A stretch of DNA of 64,000 nucleotides from Opisthocomus hoazin (taxonomy: Eukaryota; Chordata; Aves; Opisthocomiformes; Opisthocomidae). Below are positions 1 through 11,796 of the stretch, one piece after another. The number at the start of each line of letters is the position of its first letter. The first letter of the stretch is position 1. Location: positions 23,120,810 through 23,184,809 of the forward strand of contig NC_134414.1 of NCBI RefSeq assembly GCF_030867145.1. The letters run 5' to 3'. The notes beneath the pieces were generated by a model, which made no database searches, was not told the DNA's origin, and saw nothing but the letters and a program-made list of their open reading frames with translations. The translations under genes and the position numbers were made by a program.

Positions 1-1436
1 ATCTTTTTAGATAACTAGGAAAAACTGAAGTTAAAAGAAGTGCAAGTATTTCCAGCTGGTTTCAGTTAAAACAAGTGTCTTTTCAGGGCATGAGGATTCA
101 TCCCTTGAAAAGGGGATGTACAATCTGTATCTACCTCCATCTCTGAGCTCAAGTGAAAACTAAACTTGGTTATTATGCTAAAAAAAATGCAGAATTTTAA
201 ATAGTGAATTCAAGATATGTCATTAAAATATAAATATAAAAAGTTCAACTCCAATTCTGTTCTAAAATTATCTCTAATGGTTATTTAATTACATTTTTCT
301 TAATCTATAGACTTTGTTTTATGCCAAAATGTAGGAGGAAAAGTCTGAAAATACTGCTGTCAATTTTGCCACATCTTTAACTCTCCGTCCAATCTTCTAG
401 TTACATATATCACAAAATATTTCTCATGTTCAAGACAGTCAAAAAGTATTGTACCTGAGGGGAAGGTATGTGGTGAGACATTCCAGTGTCATAGCATTAC
501 TCAGAAATCGTGGTTACAACACTGTCACCAACATGGGGGACAGTCTGCCCAGCCACCCCTGTTACTCCAGATCCTAGAGGTGACTTGTTGAATATATTCT
601 GCCTTATATGACTGATTTAGTTAATTTCTTGTCTAGTTTAATTCACAAGACTAGGAAAGGGCAGTAACTCCTGGCAGGGGGTAGTGAGAATATCAGTGGG
701 AAGCACTCACTTAAGTTGCCAGCAGCTGGGTAAGCTTGTTTGATAATAAAACTGGGGGGACAGGCTCTCTGGTTGGCCTTTTAAACCACTTGGAAGTCCT
801 GGTTGGAAGCAGAAAGGAATTACCATGATTCCCACTGCCTTCTGTCATCCCAAACCAGACTGTCCCCTCCACACTGCACAACAGCCCTGATTCCTCAGCT
901 TTCTGCACTGCTCATCTCATCACCCTGCTCCCTGATCATCAGATCTCAACTGAACATTACTATAAAGCTGTATGTCACTGATATGCTGGAGACCAGCTGT
1001 AAAACACTCCCCATGGCCCTGTGTATCACTGGAACCTCAGCAACAGGACATTATTGGTTTCACAGGTTTGAAACGCATTGATTTAGATAAAAAAACAGCC
1101 AAAAATCTTCATGACTTGGATCATAAAATAGTTTTGTAAGAAATGTTTTAGCAAGTATATGAACTGGGAAATGTAAATTTAGAAGAGGTATACCACAGCA
1201 GAATGTCTTGTGGGGAACAGCACTGCAGTGACAGAGTGTAAGAGCTTCTTCCATTTCCAGAACTGCAGGCTCCTGAACAAGAGCATGTCATCATTCCTGC
1301 ACAAGCCCATTCTCAGCATGTGACCACAGCTTCAGTTTTTGAAGGAAAGCTCTGCCTACAATTGTCTGGCTTTGTTGTCACAGGATCTGTGCTGATAGAT
1401 GATATAAACATTGCCAGAGTTTGCACTGTCTCGTAG
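1..1436. other. Intergenic, no gene recognised
   Basis: This stretch has AT-rich non-coding character and only short open frames (under 95 codons) without any recognisable domain. I see no RNA gene, CpG island or obvious young repeat. It ends where a degenerate CR1 tail begins at about 1437. Confidence 0.5.
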
Positions 1437-2650
1437 TCTTTCACAGTTACAGAAGGGTTGAGCTTGGAAGGGAGGTCCAGAGCCAGAGGTCACCAGTTCA
1501 ACCCCCTCCATGAGCAGGGCCACCTAGAGCTGCTTGCCCAAAACCATGCCCAGACTTTTGAATCTCTTCAGTGATGGAAACCTCATAACCTCTCTGGGCA
1601 AACTGTGCCACTGCTTGGTCACCCTCACAGTCAAGTGCTTCCTGATGTTCAGAGGGAACCTCCTGCATTTCAGTTTGTGCCCGTTGCCTCTTATCCTGTC
1701 CCTGGGCACCACTGGGAAGACTCTGACTCTATCCCCTTTGCACCCTCCCTTCAGGTATTTATAGAGACGCTGATAAAATCCCCCAGAGCCTTCTCTTCTC
1801 CAGGCTGAACAGTCTCAGCTCTCTCATCCCTTCCTGATAGAAGAGGTGCCCAAGTCTCTTCATCATCTTTGTGGCCTTTTGTTGGATTCTCTCCAGTACG
1901 TCTATGTCTCTTTTGTACTGAGGATCCCAGCACAGGACACAGCACTCCCAGTGTGGCCTCACCAGCTCTGAGTCCAGGGGAAGGATCCCTTCCCTCGACC
2001 TGCTGGCAGTGCCCTGCCTAATGCAGCCCAGGATGCCATTAGCTTGCTTTGCTGCAAGGACACATCGCTGGCTCATGTTCAACTTGGTGTGCAGCAGGAC
2101 TCCCCAAGTTATTTTCTGCCGAGCTGCTTTCCAGCTGGGATCCTAGCATATACTGGTGCCTGGGGTTGTTCCTTCCCAGGTGCAAGACTTTGGACCTCTC
2201 CTTGTTGAACATCATGAAGCTCCTGTTGGCCCATTTCTGCAGCCCGCTGAGGTCCCTCGGGATGGCAGCACAATCATCTGGTGCATCAGCCACCCCTCCC
2301 AGTTTGGTGTCCTCTGCAAACTTGCTGAGGGTACACTCTGCCCCATCATCCAGGTCATTGATGAAGACATTAAGCAGGATAGGCCCTGCTGCTGACCTCT
2401 GGGTTACACCACTAGTTACTGGCCTCCAACTAGATTTTGTCCCACTGATCACCACCCTCTGGGTCCAGCCATTCAGCCAGTTTTTAATCCACTCTCTGCT
2501 TATCCAGCCCATACCTGTGGAAGACAGTGCCAAAAACCTTACTGAATTCTAGGTAGGCAAATACCCACTGCTCTGCACCTCCCTCTAGCAAGCCACTCCT
2601 TTCACCATAGACGTTGCTCAAGCAGGGATTTCCCTTGAAGCTAAGATCTT
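1437..2650 (-). mobile_element. CR1 LINE, 5'-truncated and decayed (copy A)
   Basis: Read on the minus strand, this is the C-terminal half of CR1 ORF2 plus its 3' UTR. Conceptual fragments at 2533-2039 and 2082-1759 contain the reverse-transcriptase landmarks WIKNWLNG, a degraded SGVTQRSAAGP (normally [11 protein letters not shown]), INDLD and KFAEDTKLGG, then HLGRNN. The YxDD-equivalent FADD box is FAED, so the first catalytic aspartate is lost, and the frame is broken. The 3' end, near 1437, keeps only a degenerate version of the usual tail. The 5' end near 2650 still matches the stretch preceding RT motif A, so only part of ORF2 was inserted or preserved. It is more diverged than the copies at 3.5-6.5 kb and 16.6-17.4 kb and is therefore probably older. 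Confidence 0.85.
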
Positions 2651-3548
2651 TTTCTTGCAGCAGACAAGGTGGGCTGACATCCTCAGATAAAGATCTCTTT
2701 TTTTCTTTCTTACTTGCTGCTGCTGACTCCTGCTATTCCAGGGCTGTTGAACAGCTATAAATAAACCAGATTAAACCAGTGTATAACTGGTTGTTCTGCA
2801 GCACTGACTTCCTTGTCAAGTGAAGCATAAGAGTGATAAAGTAATTATGAGTAATATAGCTGCACCTCAGTGTCCAGTCATGTTTAAGCTTTACAAATGC
2901 ACAATAAGAGAATTACAAAGTTGAGTTTTTTCTAATCTGAGAAATCGGGACAAAACAGGAGGGTGAGAAAGAAAGAAAATAAAAGCTTTAATTCTGCACA
3001 TTTCCAAAGACCAAGCAGTGAAAGAGAGTGAATCACTCAGCCCAGGTCAGACAGGAATTCCACAGCAAAGCTGGAGCCTAAACCTGTGTCTTAGTCTTTC
3101 TCTGGTTCCTCAACCATAAAATCATTCTTATTCTTTTATATATGGAAAATCTCCCCTAAGTTCTTGATGCAGGATGTCTTTTATGCAGATTAAAATCAAA
3201 TTCTTCTAAGTGTATATTTACAAAGTTTGCCTCTCATTAACATACACGTGTGCCAAAATTCACAGAGGAAATCACTACATCAAGTTAGCATACAAAATCT
3301 GAGAAATCCAAGGCAAATACTATCTTCCCTGGAGACAGGGAAGTGCTGACATCCATGGTGAAACAGGAGTTACTGGAGAAGATGGACACGGATCTGGCTA
3401 CACAGCAGAAAATAGTTTTTTGTCGCCCTGAGAGTCAGGTGACTGCAGCCAGGAAATATGATTCGTGTGTCAGCTATGTATCACTTGCCTTTGTCATACA
3501 TGCTTTTTCCTGATGTGAACCCCTTTCTACCATTATTTCAGTCTCTGA
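2651..3548. other. Intergenic with a possible MIR-like SINE relic
   Basis: There is no gene. About 3010-3130 resembles the reverse complement of a MIR-type SINE: a run like the 'cccaaggtcacacagcaagt' core, followed by text equivalent to 'gagctgggatttgaacccag'. The match was made by eye, is degraded, and I hold it loosely. The rest is AT-rich and unassigned. The left end of the next CR1 lies close to 3548 but cannot be placed exactly. Confidence 0.35.
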
Positions 3549-6476
3549 ATGCCTGGCAAGAGCATGATGCAATGTTCTGCACTTGACGCCCCAGACCACA
3601 GAAAGTGGAAACTAGGTTCGAAGGGGGAAGGGGATATTGCCCAGCTCACTAGGGATGAGCCTAGGCTTGGAGTGCCAAGGCCAGGGGTGAGATTGACAGC
3701 CCAGCTCAAGTGTGTTTACACCAATGCACGTAGCATGGGCAATAAACAGGAGGAGCTGGAAGCCATTATACAGCAGGACGGCTACGACTTGGTCGCCATC
3801 ACAGAAACGCGGTGGGACAACTCGCATGACTGGCATGCTGTCATAGATGGCTACAGACTCTTTAGGAAAGACAGACCAACAAGGAGAGGTGGGGGAGTTG
3901 CTCTATATGTGAGGGAGCAACTGGAATGCATTGAGCTTGGCCTGGGGGCAAATGAGGAACGAGTTGAGAGCTTGTGGGTTAGAATTAAGTGACAGGCTCA
4001 TAAGGGTGACATTACGGTGGGTGTATACTACAGGCCACCTGACCAGGAGGAGGAGGTTGATGAGGCCTTCTACAGGCAGCTGCAAGCAGCCTCACAGTCA
4101 CAGGCCCTGGTTCTCATGGGGGACTTCAACCACCCTGACATCAGCTGGGAAGACCATACAGCTAGGCAGGCGCAATCCAGGAGGTTCCTACAGAGCATCG
4201 ATGATAACTTTCTGATGCAAGTGGTGGAGGAACCAACAAGGAAAGGTGCGCTGCTGGACCTCGTGTTAACAAACAAGGAGGGACTGGTGGAGGATGTGAA
4301 GGTTGGAGGTAGACTCGGCTGCAGTGACCATGAAATGGTCGAGTTCAGGATCCTGCGTGGAGGAAGCAGGGCGATAAGCAGGATCAAAACCCTGGACCTC
4401 AGGAGGGCTGACTTTGCCCTCTTCAAGGAGCTAGTGGGAGGAATCCCATGGGCCAGGGCTCTCGAAGGCAGGGGGGTCCATGAGTGCTGGTTGCTCTTTA
4501 AACAACACTTCTTCCATGCACAGGAGCAATGCATCCCCCTGAGAAAGAAATCTAACAAAGGAGGCAGGAGACCTGCATGGTTAAACAAGGAGCTTCTAGC
4601 GGAGATCAGGCAGAAGAGAAAGGTCCATGGAATGTGGAAAGAGGGACAGGCCACTTGGGAAGAGTACAGAAACGTGGTGAGAGCATGCAGGGATGCGACG
4701 AGGAAGGCCAAGGCTCACCTGGAATTGAAGCTGGCAAGGGATGTCAAAAACAAAAAGAAGGGCTTCTTCAACTACATCAGCAGCAAAAGGAAGGCTAGGG
4801 ACAACGTGGGGCTGCTGCTGAATGAGGCGGGTGTCCTGGTGACGGAGGGTATGGAGAAGGCAGAGCTACTGAATGCCTTCTTTGCTTCAGTCTTCAGTGC
4901 TAAGACTGGCCCTCAGGAATCCCAGGCCCTGGAGGTAAGAGAAGAAGCCTACAAAGAGGACGACTTTCCCTTGGTCGAGGAGGACTGTGTGAGGGATCGC
5001 TTAAGTGATCTGGATGTCCACAAATCCATGGGCCCCGATGGAATGCACCCACGAGTGCTGAGGGAGCTGGCGGATGTCATTGCTGAGCCACTCTCCATCA
5101 TCTTTGAGAGGTCCTGGAGGACAGGAGAGGTGCCCGAGGACTGGAGAAAGGCCAATGTCACTCCCATCTTCAAAAAGGGCAAGAAGGAGGACCCAGGGAA
5201 CTACAGGCCGGTCAGCCTCACCTCCATCCCAGGAAAGGTGATGGAGCAGCTTATCCTGGAGGCCATCATGAAGCAAGTGGAAGAAAAGAAGGTTATCAGG
5301 AGTAGTCAGCATGGATTCACCAAGGGGAAATCATGCCTGACCAATCTGATAGCTTTCTACAATGACATGACTGGCTGGGTAGACGAAGGGAGAGCCGTGG
5401 ATGTTGTCTACCTTGACTTCAGCAAGGCTTTTGACACAGTCTCCCATGATATCCTCCTAGGGAAGCTGAGGAAGTGTGGGCTGGATGAGTGGTCGGTGAA
5501 GTGGATAGAGAACTGGTTGAATGGCAGAACTCAGAGGGTTGTCATCAGCGGCGCTGAGTCTAGTTGGAGGCTGGTGACAAGTGGTGTCCCCCAGGGGTCA
5601 GTACTGGGTCCAGTCTTGTTTAACTTCTTCATCAACGACCTGGATGAAGAGTTAGAATGTACCCTCAGCAAGTTTGCTGATGACACCAAACTGGGAGGTG
5701 TGGTAGATACACCAGAAGGCTGTACTGCCATTCAGCGTGACCTGGACAGGCTGGAAAGTTGGGCAGAGAGGAACCTGATGAGGTTCAACAAAGCCAAATG
5801 CAGGGTCCTGCACCTGGGGAGGAACAACCTCATGCACCAGTACAGGCTTGGGGTGGACCTGCTGGAGAGCAGCTCTGCGGAGAGGGACCTGGGAGTGCTG
5901 GTGGATGACAGGTTAACCATGAGCCAGCAGTGTGCCCTGGCTGCCAAGAAAGCCAATGGGATCCTGGGGTTCATCAAGAAGAGTGTGGCCAGCGGGACGA
6001 GGGAGGTTCTCCTTCCTCTCTACACTGCCCTAGTGAGGCCTCATCTAGAGTACTGTGTCCAGTTCTGGGCTCCCCAGTTCAAGAAAGATGAAGAGCTACT
6101 GGAGAGAGTCCAGCAGAGGGCTACGAGGATGATGAGGGGACTGGAACATCTCCCCTACGAGGAGAGGTTGAGGGAACTGGGCTTGTTCAGCCTGAAGAAG
6201 AGAAGGCTGAGAGGGGACCTTATAAATGCTTACAAATATCTGAAGGGTGGGTGTCAGGAGGATGGGGCCAAGCTCTTTTCAGTGGTGCCCAGTGACAGGA
6301 CAAGGGGCAATGGGCACAAACTGAGGCACAGGAAGTTCCGTCTGAACATGAGGAAGAACTTCTTCCCTCTGAGGGTGACGGAGCACTGGAACAGGCTGCC
6401 CAGGGAGGCTGTGGAGTCTCCCTCTCTGGAGATATTCAAGACCCGCCTGGACAAGGTCCTATGCAGCCTGCTGTAG
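3549..6476 (+). pseudogene. CR1 ORF2 (endonuclease-reverse transcriptase), one in-frame stop
   Basis: This reading frame of 976 codons (including the final stop) is open except for one TGA at 3990-3992 (codon 148). The downstream open part, 4017-6476, is 819 codons and in the same frame. The N-terminal AP-like endonuclease keeps its landmark residues: TNARS (Asn59), AITET (Glu86), YRPP, GDFN (Asp192, Asn194) and SDHE (Asp260, His261). The reverse transcriptase follows, with [19 protein letters not shown], motif [11 protein letters not shown] (about residue 620), motif [12 protein letters not shown] and motif C FADD (residues 709-712), then the CR1 C-terminal region ending at CSLL. No frameshift was seen by eye. 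In CR1 relatives the stop position is usually Gly in WVRIKGQA, so one GGA-to-TGA change would explain it (inference). In a cell this protein nicks DNA and copies CR1 RNA into the genome. This copy should give only a truncated endonuclease, or an N-terminally shortened RT if translation re-initiated. The start at 3549 is the first in-frame Met and is not certain. Confidence 0.9.
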
Positions 6477-6567
6477 GTGACCCTGCTTCGGCGGGGGGGT
6501 TGGACTAGATGACCCACAGAGGTCCCTTCCAACCCCTACTATTCTGTGATTCTGTGATTCTGTGAAG
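3549..6567 (+). mobile_element. CR1 LINE with nearly complete ORF2 (copy B)
   Basis: This is the largest element in the window: about 3 kb holding essentially all of CR1 ORF2, a short 3' UTR (6477-6537) and a terminal array of the 8-bp unit ATTCTGTG at about 6538-6567, the hallmark CR1 end. No ORF1 (the gag-like protein of full-length CR1) is visible upstream, so the copy is 5'-truncated near the start of ORF2. CR1 integrates by target-primed reverse transcription and normally leaves no clear target duplication; none is seen. Its 3' 770 bp is very similar to copy E (16632-17415) and to the short copy D (11647-11796), so these three belong to one subfamily. A second CR1 of another subfamily starts about 90 bp after its tail. 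Confidence 0.95.
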
Positions 6568-6654
6568 TGTAGGTGAAATGCAGACTACAGCTGCTGATTG
6601 CTGTGCCCACAGCAATCTTCTCTGCTTGATTGATTGCTGTCTCCCTTATAGTGA

Positions 6655-8475
6655 TGACAGCAACAGGAGTTCAAAATGTGGGCTTTGGATCAGAAGCAAC
6701 AAAAAGAGGGCCGAGAAGAATCTCCATCCCGTATTGGATATGAGAGGGAATATTGCCAACAAGGATGAGGAAAAGGCTGAGGTACTTAATGCCTTCTTTG
6801 CCTTAGACTTTAATGGTCAGACTGGTTGTTCTCAGGGTAGTCAGCCCCCAGTCCTGGAAGATAGCGAAGGAGTGCGAAACAAAACTCCCATAATCCAGGA
6901 GGCAGCAGTTAATGACCTGCTATGCCACCTGGATGCTGACAAGTCTGTGGGGCCGGACGGGTCCACCCAGGAGTGCTGAGGGAACTGGCGGAGGAGCTGG
7001 CCAGGCCACTGTCCATCATCTATCAGCAGTCCTGGCTATCAGGGGAGGTCCCACATGACTGGAGGATCGCCAGTGTAACACCCATCTACAAGAACAGCCA
7101 GAAGGAGGATCTCAGGAACTACAGGCCTGTCAGCCTGACCTCGGTGCCAGGGAATATTATGGAGCAGTTCATCCTGAGTGCGCTCACTGGGCATGTGAAG
7201 GACAACCAGGGGTTCAGGCCCAGCCAGCAGGGGTTCATGAAAGACAGGTCCTGCTTGACCAACATGATCTCCTTCTATGACAAGGTGACCCACCTAGTGG
7301 ATGAGGGAAAGGCTGTGGATGTTGTCTTCCTGGACTTTAGTAAGGCCTTTTGATACTGTTCCCCACAGCATCCTCCTGGACAAACTAGCTGCCCATGGTT
7401 TGGATGGGTGTACTCTTCGCTGGATAAAGAACTGGCTGAATGGCCAAGCACAGAGAGTGGTGGTGAATGGAGTTAAATCCAGCTGGCGGCTGGTCACAAA
7501 TGGTGTTCCCCAGGGCTCAGTTTTGGGTCCAGTCTTGTTTAATATCTTTATCAATGATCTGGATGAGGGGATTGAGTGCACCCTCAAGTAAGTCTGCAGA
7601 TGACACCAAGCTGGGCGGGAGTGTTGATCTGCTTGAGGGTAGGAAGGCTCTGCAGAGGGATCTGGACAGACTGGATCGATGGGCCAAGGTCATCTGTATG
7701 AGGTTTAACAAGGCCAAGTGCCGGGTCCTGCACTTGGGTCACAACAACCCCCTGCAATGCTACAGGCTTGGGGAGGAGTGGCTGGAAAACTGCCCAGTGG
7801 AAAAGGACCTTGGGGTGTTGGTCAACAGCCGGCTGAACATGAGCCAGCAGTGTGCCCAGGGGGCCAAGAAGGCCAACAGCGTCCTGGCTTGTATCAGGAA
7901 CAGTGCGGCCAGCAGGACTAGGGAGGTGATAGTGCCCCTGTACTTGGCACTGGTGAGGCTGCACCTGGAGTACTGTGTTCAGTTTTGGGCCCCTCACTAC
8001 AAGAAGGACATTGAGGTGCTGGAGCATGTCCAGAGAAGGGCAGTAAGGCTGGTGAAGGGTCTGGAGAACAAGTCTTATGAGGAGTGGCTGAGGGAGCTGG
8101 GCTGTTTAGTCTGGAGAAGAGGAGGCTGAGGGGAGACCTTATTGCTCTCTACAACTACCTGAAAGGAGGTTGTAGTGAGGCAGGTGTTGGTCTCTTCTCC
8201 CAAGTAATTAGCGATAGGATGAGAGGCAATGGCATCTAAGTTGCATCAGGGGAGGTTTAGATTAAGTATTGGGAAAAATTTCTTTAGTGAATGAGTGGCC
8301 AGGCATTGGAACAGGCTGCCCAGGGAGGTGGTGGAATCCCCATCCCTGGAGGTGTTTAAAAAACATGTAGATTTGAGATATGGTTTAGTAGGCATGATGT
8401 TGTTGGGGTGACGGTTGGACTTGATGATCTTTTAGAGGTCTTTTCCAACCTATGATTCTATGATTCTATGATTTT
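6655..8475 (+). mobile_element. CR1 LINE, second subfamily, frameshifted (copy C)
   Basis: This copy starts inside ORF2 just upstream of the RT domain and runs to a 3' UTR and an ATTCTATG-type tail at about 8450-8475. RT landmarks are spread over several frames: [40 protein letters not shown] (motif A), [11 protein letters not shown] (motif B) and SADDTKLGG (motif C). By comparison with copy B and copy K, small indels of about one base occur near 6966, 7350, 7590 and 8107. The encoded text (for example [17 protein letters not shown] and VLEHVQRR) matches copy K at 59-60.5 kb much better than copy B, so C and K form a second, probably older subfamily. Motif C reads SADD instead of FADD in both. 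The copy cannot make an active protein. Confidence 0.9.
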
Positions 8476-11400
8476 CACACGGTTCTGCTAGTAGGAAAGG
8501 GAACTTCAGGTCAACAAGAAAGGAATGTAACTATGTGTTATCAGAAACCACCTCCATGGTTTCCCACATCCTGGAGCTGTATGACTTAGTGCTCAAATAA
8601 AGACAATACTGCTAGAACATTGCAATATAGTGCCCCATCTAAATGATCAATGGGGAAATTTTTTATGTGTAAAACTATAAAGTTGAACAGGACTAAAGGA
8701 GCTAAAGGGAAGATCAGTTGAGGAAAAGCATGCTGGAAAGACTTTAGGCTGGGACTGCAGCACAGCATTAGAAGGACCCATTGTCTGCAACATAAAAAAA
8801 TCCCTAAGCAACTCAAAGTTCATTCAGAGCACAACAACAGTTTGTTCTTCACTGACTAATCAGCATACGACATTGTCTTCCTTTGAAGCTCCCAGGAGAA
8901 TTAATGTTCCAGGCAAGGTGTTGCCCTCTGAAGCTGGAGGAAGAGAAAAGTCAAAGGACACCTGGTTGTTTAGCTTTGTTACATCCCCAAGAGCAAGAAT
9001 TATGGTTTTTATGTGAGTAGACGTTTACAAACCCAGATACTCCTTGGGAAACCAGAAAGGCCTGGCTTGATTATTCAGTGTTGGCATCTTCTTGCATCAG
9101 CACACTCTTCTCAGAGAAAAAACTCTCATTGCTCTGTAGGTAACCTCACAAGTACGTCCATACAGCGACCATGCCCTCCACATACAGCTGGTTTACTCAT
9201 GGCAGCTCTATTCTGCTGACGTTGGGTGTGGACATTATGTGATATCAGTGTCTTGTCAACCTCTGACCTTCACAAAACAGCAATTAACAAAAGTCAAATG
9301 AACAGCTTAAATGGCAGGAAGAATGCCTGTAAAGCCTCATAGCTAAAGCAAAGCACTAAAACTGTAGTCACTGTATGACAATAACCAAACAAGCACATCA
9401 GAAAAGTGAATTATTTATTAGACAAATACGCCCTTAGAAAAGGATTGCTCAGAAAAATGTTTTATTTCTCCTAATGGACACTTCCTTGTGCTGGAAGCCG
9501 GGTGGGTTTTCTGCCCATGGCTTGCCAGCCCTGGGGCTTCCCTGACACCTCTGCGCTGGATTAGCAAAGCTCTTGCCAGTGGAAAACAGGGGAGAAATAA
9601 AGAGTTTGTCCTGTGCTGGAGAACCAGAGGACTGAGGGGTAAATCACTGTCTGGAAATACCACTGTCTCCCAATTGCCTGCTGGACGAGCCTGCCTGAAA
9701 GGAATGGGCCAGCTGTGCAGCACGTGGAAAGCCAGCGCTGAATGAGATGTGTTCTGCCCTTCACGCAGGAAATGGGATGAGGGAGTAAGAGATGTGACAG
9801 AAGGACTAACCTTTATATGTTTCTGCTCAAAGATAGGTTTGTCTATTGTAGCTGAGCCTTTAGAAAGCTAATTGCCATTCCCCGGTCCAGGCATCCTTTG
9901 TATTTGATGAACTGCTCTGGGCTTTACTGTCAACTGTCCTTGGACTTCTGAGTGAGACCTTCAGAAGTGGTAGCAAGGGTTATCAGCTCTGTATCAAGGG
10001 AGGAGTAGAGCACACAGAACTTCCAGGAAAGGAGCTATTGTTTTTCCTTGCCATGTTCTAAGAAAAGGAGTGTACGCAGCCCATCTGGGACTATAGGCAT
10101 ACAGAAACTTAAATATCAGGTAGATTCATGACTATATTTCTGAGGTGTTGAAAGATGAACAACACAGACTTCTGGTTTGTGCACACAGAACTGCCAGGTA
10201 GGATCAAAACTAGACAGAATTAACTATGTTTCCTGGCAGAGGAATGCTTTTTCAAGTCTCCAGCAGGTAGGCCCTTCTGAAATTCAGAATCATTCTTTAT
10301 TTTATTGGCAATATGAGTAAATATAAAGCATCAGAATAGAAATTATAAAAGCAGAAATCAGAGCATGGAAATACCTCTTCTGGTTGTATTTTAAAAGCAG
10401 TTTCATTCTTGTAGGATATAATTTTTCAAGCTTGTAGAAATGTGAGGAAGCCTTCAAGACTTCTGGATCAAATCCATAAACTGGAAAGTTATTTTCCATT
10501 TTAAAGATAATTCACCGATGTCTGCCAACCCATCTGTTCCACATGCACTACTGGGACAGTGTTCACCACGTATGTCTTCCTGATGGCTATGTCCCATTTT
10601 GAAACTTCCCATGAGGGAGCATCCTATGAGGGGGTATCATTTTAGAAAGACCTTGCAGACATCTGGATTTTCAGACACACAGCTCTTACGTAGACAATTT
10701 ATCAAAGGAGAATCAAGAGCAGGAACTTTGCATCACACAGATTTTTGTCACATTGAATCATTTCACCCTAAATTAATGCTTCCTGAAATTATCTGGCTCT
10801 GTTGGTTCTGTAAAATATTGGGGGTTTTATACAAATCAAAATTCTAGCAAATTTAATACAAGCCAAAATACCAGCAAATTAACTTTTTCTCTAGTTTTTC
10901 TGTTCCTGGCAAAGCAGATTCAGTGGTATCAACAATATAATCTCTGAAAGGATGGATCAGTAAGACTGCAAAAGCTATGGAGATTATTAAATTGAAAAAC
11001 TGTTGAGCATGGCAGGGCTGGAGGTGTAGTTGCCTCCTTACAGTATCTGACTCTCCTTTCGGACCACAGGAGTCATTGTTTTCTGCATGGGTGTTGTTGA
11101 AGTGGCTCTAACATGCCTCCACCCAGGCTGGTGCGGGGTGGAGACACAGAAACCCTACAATAGCTATGTATGGCCTCATATGATTTTTCAAGCAATAGGA
11201 ATTTAGGGATTTGTTTGTGTATAAAAAACAAAAAAAAAAAGCAACTAAGAAATTGAAAAATACCAAAATACCCTTTGAGAAAGGGGACCAGATTTATTTT
11301 CTCAAAAAACATAAGGGATTGTGGTTTTCTTTGTCATTTATTGTGTCTGACAGCAATAACTTTTCCATCTTATTTGTCTTCCTGGAAGCAAATATCCTGT

Positions 11401-11646
11401 GCAAGGTCTATGAACAAAAAGATGGTGGTGTTGACGTTTAAGCAAATCAGTTCAAACTGCCAGGGCAGCCTGAGCCAATTGCCCTAATAATGCTGTCTGC
11501 TTTGCCTCTACCAGTTTTATTTTACAACATGCATGAGGCCAATGTCAGTAAACACAATAATATTAAATGACATTCAGGTATGTAAATGATAAAATGCTAC
11601 AGCATCCCACTTTTTATCTCACTTGATTATTATTTTTCATTTTCTC
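8476..11646. other. Intergenic, nothing recognised
   Basis: There are no splice-supported or domain-bearing reading frames; the longest open frames, around 9.4-9.8 kb, are antisense overlaps of about 100 codons or fewer with no recognisable motif. There is a short A-rich run near 11224. I see no RNA gene or CpG island. Confidence 0.5.
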
Positions 11647-11796
11647 TCACAGAATCACAGAATGGTAAGGGTTGGAAGAGACCTCTGGTGATCATCTAGT
11701 CCAAACCCCTTGCCGACGCAGGCTCACCTTACAGCAGGCTGCACAGGACTGCATCCAGGTGGGTCTTGAATATCTCTAGAAAAGGAGACTCTAACA
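11647..11796 (-). mobile_element. Short CR1 3' end (copy D)
   Basis: This carries the reverse complement of a CR1 tail and 3' UTR: tandem 'cacagaatcacagaatg', then 'ggttggaagagacctctgg', then the antisense of the last codons of ORF2 ('cagcaggctgcacaggac', 'gtcttgaatatctc'). The order and wording match the end of copies B and E (the CSLL terminus and the EIFKT motif), so it belongs to the same subfamily and is strongly 5'-truncated, to roughly 150 bp. Confidence 0.85.

Noticed and set aside
4070-4711. 213-codon minus-strand frame
   Set aside because: It is the antisense shadow of CR1 ORF2 copy B.
3549-6567. Endogenous retrovirus
   Set aside because: There are no LTRs, primer-binding site, protease or integrase. 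An AP-type endonuclease fused to a non-LTR RT and an ATTCTGTG tail identify CR1.
6567-6660. ATTCTGTG arrays as an independent microsatellite or CRISPR-like array
   Set aside because: The 8-bp units sit exactly at the ends of CR1 elements and are the known CR1 3' tail.
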